Part shown: in pieces, positions 1-4,578 of the stretch
How the letters are laid out: each line of letters starts with the position of its first letter
Position numbering within the stretch: the stretch's first letter is position 1
Source: an uncultured Bacteroidales bacterium
GTDB lineage: Bacteria > Bacteroidota > Bacteroidia > Bacteroidales > Bacteroidaceae
Assembly: GCA_937901185.1 (NCBI GenBank)
Contig: CALCHR010000261.1
Location: 1-6,472, forward strand
Reading direction: 5' to 3'
Length of the DNA stretch: 6,472 nt
Position numbers and translations under genes: made by a program
Notes under the pieces: model-generated
The model's database searches: none
What the model was told of the DNA's origin: nothing
The model's input: only the letters and a program-made list of their open reading frames with translations

Positions 1-506
1 AAGTCCTCCAAGCCGTTGGGTCTTGGTGTGCCTGTTAGCCCTATAATCCTTTTGATTCGTCCTCTTACTTTTCGGAGGGCTTTCCACCTTTTCGCTTGAA
101 TGGACTTGAAGTTTGAGAGCTCATCAATCACTACGATTGGGAACGGCCATCGCTTGCCGATGGTGTCCACGAGCCACACGACGTTCTCACGGTTGATTAC
201 GTAAATGTCGGCGGGTGTTTGTATGGCTTTTAGTCTCTCTGCTTGTGTGCCCATTATTTTGGCTATACGGAGGTGTCTCAAATGCTCCCACTTGGCGGTT
301 TCCTTACTCCATGTGTTCTCGGCTACTCGCTTTGGGGCTATTACCAACACAGGACCGTCCTCCAGTAAATCATGGAGGATTTGGTCGAGTGCTGTCAGTG
401 TGGTTACGGTCTTGCCCGTGCCCATGCCCCAAAGCAAGCAAGAAGCTGGGCGTTCTATGAGCCAGTCTATTCCTGCTTGCTGGTGTGGGTATGGGGTGAA
501 TTTCAT
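1..506 (-). CDS. SNF2-family DEAD-like helicase/ATPase (3' end cut by window edge)
   Basis: This is a superfamily 2 ATPase of the phage SNF2 type, likely remodelling or unwinding DNA during replication or recombination. Only the first 168 residues are present. It opens with MKFTPYPHQQAGIDWL, which includes the Q-motif-like PHQ. Walker A is GMGTGKTV (27-34), motif Ia is VLVIAPKRV (53-61) followed by Trp66, the DExx box is VVIDELSNFKS (125-135) and motif III is LTGTPRPNG (157-165). DELSxFKS is typical of the phage branch. The second RecA domain with motifs IV-VI lies beyond position 1; family members are commonly around 450 residues. The start is ATG at 506, sharing ATGA with the stop of the zinc-ribbon gene, with AGGAG nine bases upstream. 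No frameshift or stop is seen in the visible part. The assignment is firm for the family; the exact role is inferred from the neighbouring VRR-NUC nuclease. Confidence 0.94.
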   Translation of the reverse strand, partial: MKFTPYPHQQAGIDWLIERPASCLLWGMGTGKTVTTLTALDQILHDLLEDGPVLVIAPKRVAENTWSKETAKWEHLRHLRIAKIMGTQAERLKAIQTPADIYVINRENVVWLVDTIGKRWPFPIVVIDELSNFKSIQAKRWKALRKVRGRIKRIIGLTGTPRPNGLED

Positions 507-850
507 TCTTCTATTCTCCTCAGCGGTTTGCTGCAGGAGGGGCAGGTTGGCCACATCATACTGGCTTTATATCCGCAATTGTTACATCTGTAAGGTTTAC
601 TTGGGTCGCGGCTTATTTGCCATTCTCCCGTTTCTGTGTCCTCCTCGTCCTCGTCCTCCACCTTGGGTGCATCTACCTCTCTCTCAAGCTCTGCGTAGAG
701 GCGTTGGGGGCAGGTCAGGCATTCGCCCTCGTAGGGTGGGAGTACCTCACGGCGTACCAATTCCCAGCCTTCTTTGATGTGTCCATTTACTTCGCTATCG
801 AATTTTCCAGGGAGGCTGGAGTTTACTATAATTGTTCTAATCTCTAACAT
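503..850 (-). CDS. DUF1737-like protein with acidic linker and C-terminal zinc ribbon (115 aa)
   Basis: The function is unknown. Residues 1-40 resemble the short DUF1737-type fold: a beta strand, a helix with FDSEVNGHIKEGWELV (17-32), then a second strand. Similar N-termini occur in small phage proteins. Residues 60-72 are strongly acidic and come from a CCTCGT-like repetitive DNA stretch near 639-662. The C-terminus has a zinc ribbon with CNNC (89-92) and CPSC (103-106). An additional CLTC (44-47) sits between the two parts, giving three CxxC pairs. The start is ATG at 850, with AAAAGGAG seven bases upstream. The gene overlaps the nuclease by 14 bases and the helicase by four (ATGA). Being wedged between a nuclease and a helicase, it may bridge or regulate them; this is inference. 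The gene call is secure, the DUF1737 similarity moderate and the zinc ribbon good. Confidence 0.85.
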   Translation of the reverse strand: MLEIRTIIVNSSLPGKFDSEVNGHIKEGWELVRREVLPPYEGECLTCPQRLYAELEREVDAPKVEDEDEEDTETGEWQISRDPSKPYRCNNCGYKASMMWPTCPSCSKPLRRIEE

Positions 851-1139
851 TATTGATCTCCTTTTCTATATTTGACAAATCTTCATAAGTGTGTATATGC
901 CATACTGTAAAGCCGAGACCTTCGAGCTTTCGTTTCCACCACTTTTGCAGCTCGCTGGTTCTGCTTCCTTTTGGTCTTTTAAGCTCTGCGAATTGTACGC
1001 TTCCGCCTGGGAGGAGTAGGATGCGGTCAGGCACCCCACTCCATCCTGGGCACGTCCATTTAAGGCAGAGCCCGTTGAGTTTCCCCTCGATAAGTACTTT
1101 GAGCTTTCGTTCTATTTCCTTTTCTAATGGGTTATTCAT
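837..1139 (-). CDS. VRR-NUC domain nuclease (100 aa)
   Basis: This is a single-domain nuclease of the PD-(D/E)XK superfamily, VRR-NUC branch; relatives cut branched or structured DNA. The catalytic pattern is complete: an N-terminal acidic helix with Glu6, Glu8 and Glu10; GVPDR (35-39) with the metal-binding Asp38; ELK (52-54) with Glu52 and Lys54; and the following Gln65 in LQKWW (64-68). At about 100 residues it has the usual size of stand-alone phage VRR-NUC proteins, which often sit beside an SNF2-type helicase gene, as here with one small gene between. The start is ATG at 1139, three bases after the membrane protein stop; AAGGAG lies 11 bases upstream, inside the end of that gene. The TAG stop lies 14 bases inside the next gene. 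A role in resolving replication or recombination intermediates is inferred from family and context. Confidence 0.94.
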   Translation of the reverse strand: MNNPLEKEIERKLKVLIEGKLNGLCLKWTCPGWSGVPDRILLLPGGSVQFAELKRPKGSRTSELQKWWKRKLEGLGFTVWHIHTYEDLSNIEKEINNVRD

Positions 1140-1142
1140 TTT

Positions 1143-1760
1143 TCAGTCATCTCCTTCGATGTAGGGTGTGTCGCAAGCGAGCCACGGATAAATGTCCGCC
1201 TTCGTTAAAAAGCTAATAGCGAAGAAGAACAGTGCGATTGTCTCGGTCAGCCATACTTGGATGCGGAATGGTGGCAGTAGCATTATTGCGAAGGATCCTA
1301 TCATCCCCACTCCACATACCCTGTAGATGATGTTGCGTATTTTCTTCTTTCGGGTCGGCTCTCCCGCTTCCTTCGTGAAAAGGAAGAAGGAGTTATAAGC
1401 GAGGAGCCCGAAGAACACAATCGCGCTTATAAAGTGGATTATGTTGCTCACTTGACTATTTACTAAAAATGTGCCTACCCTCTCAGGGCATCCATCTATC
1501 GAGCATGGGAATAAGCAAATCCCGAGCCCTGCTATCCCCGAGCAGGTCAGCAGTATGTCGTCTATCTTCTCGTAGCCTTTGTACGAGATTAATAGGAGCG
1601 ATGCGGAGCCGAGTATTATCATGAATACCGTGCAGGCGTTTGTGTACCAAGTCGCTGAAATGGACGGCGGTATGTAGCCTACCAAAAGTGTCACAATCCA
1701 TGATAGCGTCATTCCGAGCCATCCTATCATGGCTCTAAGTCTTACGGTGTTAATTCTCAC
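1143..1760 (-). CDS. Six-helix integral membrane protein of unknown function
   Basis: I cannot assign a function. The 205 residues contain six hydrophobic segments at about 11-30, 43-60, 69-86, 106-128, 144-163 and 170-187. The basic N-terminus (Arg2, 7, 9) and a basic loop (EPTRKKKIR, 134-142) obey the positive-inside rule, placing both ends in the cytoplasm. Features such as SISATWYT (33-40), KGYEKIDD (61-68), AGLGICLFPC (77-86), IIHFISA (107-113) and YRVCG (146-150) recall a widespread uncharacterised bacterial membrane family, perhaps DUF998-like; this is from memory, not a search. It has no signal peptide cleavage motif and no enzyme motif I recognise. At six helices it is larger than a typical holin, and no endolysin is nearby. 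It overlaps the preceding gene by 11 bases and ends three bases before the nuclease start, so it is expressed with the replication genes. Superinfection exclusion, host-membrane modification or replisome anchoring are possible but unproven. GC is near 45-50%, like its downstream neighbours. Confidence 0.85.
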   Translation of the reverse strand: MRINTVRLRAMIGWLGMTLSWIVTLLVGYIPPSISATWYTNACTVFMIILGSASLLLISYKGYEKIDDILLTCSGIAGLGICLFPCSIDGCPERVGTFLVNSQVSNIIHFISAIVFFGLLAYNSFFLFTKEAGEPTRKKKIRNIIYRVCGVGMIGSFAIMLLPPFRIQVWLTETIALFFFAISFLTKADIYPWLACDTPYIEGDD

Positions 1761-1986
1761 CTGTGGCCTCCTTCCTTATGCCAAGGCTGCAGTACTCACT
1801 GTCGTCAGTGTATCTTGCTTGAAGTCCGCACCATCCGTCGTCAGCATATCCGCGATGGATGCAGTCCTTGCATCTAACTACTTTGACATAGTCCTCTTTG
1901 CCTTCGTAGGTCTTGCATCGTTCCGCGTCCTCATCATTGAGGTGGATTGGGCATACCCTTTCGTATAAGCATTCTTTGCAGTTCAC
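1750..1986 (-). CDS. Small phage protein with two cysteine modules (78 aa)
   Basis: The function is unknown. The protein has eight cysteines in two groups. Cys3, 6, 12 and 24 occupy the first 25 residues. Cys39, 42, 53 and 66 lie in a second unit that reads VVRCKDCIHRG, then WCGL, then YCSLGIRKE. The second unit matches a pattern I recall as common in small hypothetical proteins of Bacillota phages (VVRCKDC ... CSYGERK). The first unit looks like a shorter, independent zinc-binding knuckle. The intervening sequence is acidic and contains no other recognisable domain. The start is GTG at 1986, chosen because it sits nine bases after a good binding site and directly at the stop of the preceding gene. 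The TAA stop lies 11 bases into the membrane protein gene. It may be an accessory DNA- or protein-binding factor of the replication block, but that is inference from position. Confidence 0.8.
   Translation of the reverse strand: MNCKECLYERVCPIHLNDEDAERCKTYEGKEDYVKVVRCKDCIHRGYADDGWCGLQARYTDDSEYCSLGIRKEATGEN
1767..1773 (-). promoter_or_regulatory. Ribosome binding site supporting a GTG start for the membrane protein
   Basis: AAGGAGG on the minus strand is six bases before GTG at 1760, which is a near-ideal arrangement. The next in-frame ATG, at codon 11, has no comparable site and would remove the basic N-terminus. GTG is therefore the better start. Confidence 0.75.
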
Positions 1987-2186
1987 TATCTGTGTCCTCC
2001 TCTCAGTTTATTAATCTCGTAGTGACGTACTCTCGCCTTCTTATTCGGTGAGTAGTCTGCTGATCTCGTGGCCAGAGTCCTCTCGTGCCTGCGTTTTTGA
2101 TTCTCCTTGTCGAACTCTATATATTTTTCGCACTTGGAGTGGCATCCAGGGGTTCTCTCTTTGCAGTCTTTGCAGGGTGCGCTCAT
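1986..2186 (-). CDS. Small cysteine-rich phage protein, probable single zinc finger (66 aa)
   Basis: The biochemical role is unknown. The N-terminus has four cysteines spaced CxxC-x6-CxxxC (Cys5, 8, 15, 19), with His16 between the pairs, which suggests one bound zinc ion. The rest is highly basic and charged (KENQKRRHERT and similar), likely helical and suited to nucleic acid binding. From memory, short proteins with this CxxC...GCHxxCxxY pattern followed by a charged helix are common in replication or early regions of Bacillota phages, usually annotated as hypothetical. The start is ATG at 2186, with AAGGAGG seven bases upstream, and it overlaps the VapE-type stop as ATGA. Its stop shares one base with the next gene. 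The gene is real, judging by its site, coupling and motif; its function is not known. Confidence 0.82.
   Translation of the reverse strand: MSAPCKDCKERTPGCHSKCEKYIEFDKENQKRRHERTLATRSADYSPNKKARVRHYEINKLRGGHR
1995..2001 (-). promoter_or_regulatory. Ribosome binding site supporting a GTG start for the 78-aa cysteine-rich protein
   Basis: AGGAGGA on the minus strand lies inside the end of the 66-aa gene; its GGAGG core is nine bases before the GTG at 1986. The GTG shares one base with the preceding TAG (TAGTG), so re-initiation after termination is likely. Confidence 0.7.
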
Positions 2187-4558
2187 ACCTCTTCCTCCTT
2201 TTTGAAGTATCTTTGACGACCGTATGGCTTGCAGGTTATTTTTCTATTACCCTGATGCCTCCACTCTGGGAAGCTCGCCATTATGTCGCGTATCTCTTTT
2301 GCGGCGTAGCGGTCGATTCGGTCGGGGTTCCCGCCAAGTGCCTCCACCCATATCTCCAAGGTGCAGACGGTCGTTCTCTTGACGGTTCCTTGTTCCGTGC
2401 CCGCTTCGAGCCATTCTCGGCGTGCGTAGCTGTCCATCTCGTCCCATTTGGTCGGCAGGAGCTTGTCTAAGTATTCGGCTACGATGCCTGCTCTTGGATT
2501 CTCCTCTTCGTAGGACTCTTGCACCTCGCGAGCCTTTTCCTCGAGGTTCTTCGGTAAGTACAGCTTTTCGCCTGCGTTGTATATCTCCACGGCTTCCGCC
2601 CATATCTGCTTTATGGTCTCAGGCGTCAGCTCGTCCCACATATCGTGGGTGGGGGTATTCGGTGTGTCGACTACCCAGAAGCGTCTGTTACCCGTTGTGT
2701 CGCGTAGGAACTGCGTCTCATTGGTCGTGCCTATGAATACGCACTGTCGCGGGAACTCTTGAAGTCTGCGCCCGTAGGCTGGTCGGAAGCGGTCGACTTG
2801 CTTTGATATATAAAGCTTTATGGTCTCCGCCTCTGCTTTTCTCATTCCTGCGAGCTCGCCGACCTCCATGATCCATACGCCTTGGACTTGCTCGTATGCG
2901 TCCTTTCCTTGCATCGTTGTGAAGGTGTCGGAGAACCACGGCCCACCGAGCTTTCCAATCAGTGCCGATTTACCGAGTCCTTGTCGCCCTCTCAGCGTTA
3001 GCATATAGTCGAACTTACAGCCTGGTCGGTATATTCGTGCTACCGCCGCTGCGAGTGTCTTTCGTGTAACCGCTCGCGTGTAGGCGTTGTCCTCAGCTCC
3101 GAGGTAGTCGATGAGGAGTGTGTCCACCCTCGGCACTCCGTCCCATGTGCACTCGTTGAGGTAGTCCCTTACTGGGTGGAAGCTGCGCTCCTGAGCGACT
3201 ACATTGACCGCGTCAAATATTCGGTCTTTGCCCGTCATACCGTACAAGCGCTCCATGTAAAAGCGGAGGGCTGCGTCGTCGGTGTCTACCCATTGGCTCG
3301 CGCCTCGTATCTCTCTCCACGGTAGGCTCTTAAGGCTCACGATGTTGTGGTCCATCTCGTTGAATGCGAGGCAGTCCTTGAGGTTTGGATCGTGCCGTAA
3401 AATAATTACGGCATTCTCGATTGTCTGTGCAAGTGCACCCTTTTCAGTTACCTTCAGCTTTTCTTTCCAGTCCGTTCCGTTGGCTTCTATCGGTTCCGCG
3501 AAGTCCCCAGTGGCTTCTTGCATTCGGTCGGTGATAATCTGTGCTGTTACCTTCTTGTCCTCAGCTGCGAGCTTCGCCATGGCCTTGTAGCTCGGTCGCG
3601 ATGCCATCGGTGTGTCGGGGTCGACATTTGCGTCCAGTTCGATGAAGTGGTGAAGCCTTACCAATTCCCACGCGTTGCATAGAAGTCCGCTTGCGGGGTC
3701 TGTGGCGTGATGTGAATAGGTGAATTTGTCGTCGTAAATTATCACGCCTGCAGCTGTGCTGCCTTCCGTGTATGTGTATCGTCCTGGGTCGTCGCTCGGG
3801 ACGTAGGCTGGTATAAATTCGTCTATCGCAGTTTGGATCGGGTAGTAGGCTCGGCAGAATGCTCCGACGATTCCACCCTTCTCGAGAGGGTCCTTTTGCT
3901 TCGTGGCTGATGTCTTGACAATCTGCGCCACTCTTGAGCTCATGGGCCAGCTTGACACATCTCTCCAGTTGTGGTAAGTACCGAGTATCTCATCGGGGTC
4001 AAGCATCGGCGCATCTAAGTACTCAAATACAAATTGACCGTCCTTTGATGTGCTTGGCCAATACATCACCCTCTGCGGCTGATAGCTCGTATCGTCGAAT
4101 TTGTCAATGCCCAATGTGTCCGCGACTCTTCGTCCGATTGCTTGGTATTCGTCTGGGTCGACATTCCTTGAAAGCGGAACTACTAAGCGGAGGCGTGGCT
4201 TTTCGGGTGTGTGCTTGTGTGTCGAGTAAACCGCGCCCGCGTTGCCGTAAAACATACACCAGTCGCTCCACAGGTCGTGGTCGGCATAGTCCGCGTCGAG
4301 GCAGAGGACGGATCGGAAGCGAATATCGGAACGGCTACCGTTGTTGCAGTAACCTCCCACGAAGCCGCCTTGGTCTTTTCGTTCGCTCTGTTGGTCGCGT
4401 GTCATTGCCCTGTACTCTGCTATAGTCTCGGTCGTGCGTACGGTCTTGCTCATTCGGTCGAGGAGCTCGGACCATTGCATCGGTCGGTTCTTCCAGGTTT
4501 TTGTTTTTCGGCTGTTGCCCAGGGCGATGTCCAGAGCCTTGTCGTTTTTGATATTCAA
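2183..4558 (-). CDS. VapE/VirE-type primase-helicase: N-terminal primase-polymerase-like domain plus P-loop ATPase
   Basis: This probably primes and unwinds phage DNA during replication. From the TTG start it has 791 residues. The N-terminal part carries LDADYAD (87-93), STHKHT (112-117) and RLRLVVPL (122-129), a pattern resembling the DxD and sHs motifs of archaeo-eukaryotic-type primases. A middle segment, YSHHATDPASG (281-291), is one I recall as conserved in similar phage proteins. The C-terminal half matches the virulence-associated E (VirE, PF05272) family: Walker A GRQGLGKS (524-531), a Walker B-like strand VWIMEVGEL (561-569), a sensor-like GTTNETQFL (610-618) and a probable arginine finger in GNRRFWVV (623-630). 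The last 70 residues look like a small DNA-binding tail. An open frame reaches 4681, but that extension overlaps the polymerase and is Arg/Ala-rich, so TTG at 4558 is preferred. The stop overlaps the next start (ATGA), implying translational coupling. The helicase assignment is strong; the primase assignment is by motif pattern only. Confidence 0.93.
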   Translation of the reverse strand: MNIKNDKALDIALGNSRKTKTWKNRPMQWSELLDRMSKTVRTTETIAEYRAMTRDQQSERKDQGGFVGGYCNNGSRSDIRFRSVLCLDADYADHDLWSDWCMFYGNAGAVYSTHKHTPEKPRLRLVVPLSRNVDPDEYQAIGRRVADTLGIDKFDDTSYQPQRVMYWPSTSKDGQFVFEYLDAPMLDPDEILGTYHNWRDVSSWPMSSRVAQIVKTSATKQKDPLEKGGIVGAFCRAYYPIQTAIDEFIPAYVPSDDPGRYTYTEGSTAAGVIIYDDKFTYSHHATDPASGLLCNAWELVRLHHFIELDANVDPDTPMASRPSYKAMAKLAAEDKKVTAQIITDRMQEATGDFAEPIEANGTDWKEKLKVTEKGALAQTIENAVIILRHDPNLKDCLAFNEMDHNIVSLKSLPWREIRGASQWVDTDDAALRFYMERLYGMTGKDRIFDAVNVVAQERSFHPVRDYLNECTWDGVPRVDTLLIDYLGAEDNAYTRAVTRKTLAAAVARIYRPGCKFDYMLTLRGRQGLGKSALIGKLGGPWFSDTFTTMQGKDAYEQVQGVWIMEVGELAGMRKAEAETIKLYISKQVDRFRPAYGRRLQEFPRQCVFIGTTNETQFLRDTTGNRRFWVVDTPNTPTHDMWDELTPETIKQIWAEAVEIYNAGEKLYLPKNLEEKAREVQESYEEENPRAGIVAEYLDKLLPTKWDEMDSYARREWLEAGTEQGTVKRTTVCTLEIWVEALGGNPDRIDRYAAKEIRDIMASFPEWRHQGNRKITCKPYGRQRYFKKEEEV

Positions 4559-4568
4559 GGGTTTCGCC

Positions 4569-4576
4569 CCTCCTTT
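4569..4576 (-). promoter_or_regulatory. Ribosome binding site that fixes a TTG start for the VapE-type gene
   Basis: AAAGGAGG on the minus strand lies in the 20-base gap after the polymerase stop codon. It is 10 bases from an in-frame TTG at 4558. No ATG or GTG lies nearby in frame; the next in-frame ATG is 26 codons further in. The open frame upstream of this site only mirrors the polymerase gene. Confidence 0.75.
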
Positions 4577-4578
4577 GG

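Noticed and set aside
205..777. 190-aa open frame on the plus strand
   Set aside because: It lies opposite the SNF2 helicase and the zinc-ribbon gene, both supported by motifs and binding sites. Its translation has no recognisable domain.
2247..2603. 118-aa open frame on the minus strand inside the VapE-type gene
   Set aside because: It is a shifted reading of the C-terminal part of the VapE-type gene with Arg/Gly-rich low-complexity translation.
3934..4425. 163-aa open frame on the plus strand
   Set aside because: It is antisense to the primase-like domain, with Ser/Arg/Cys-rich translation and no recognisable motif.
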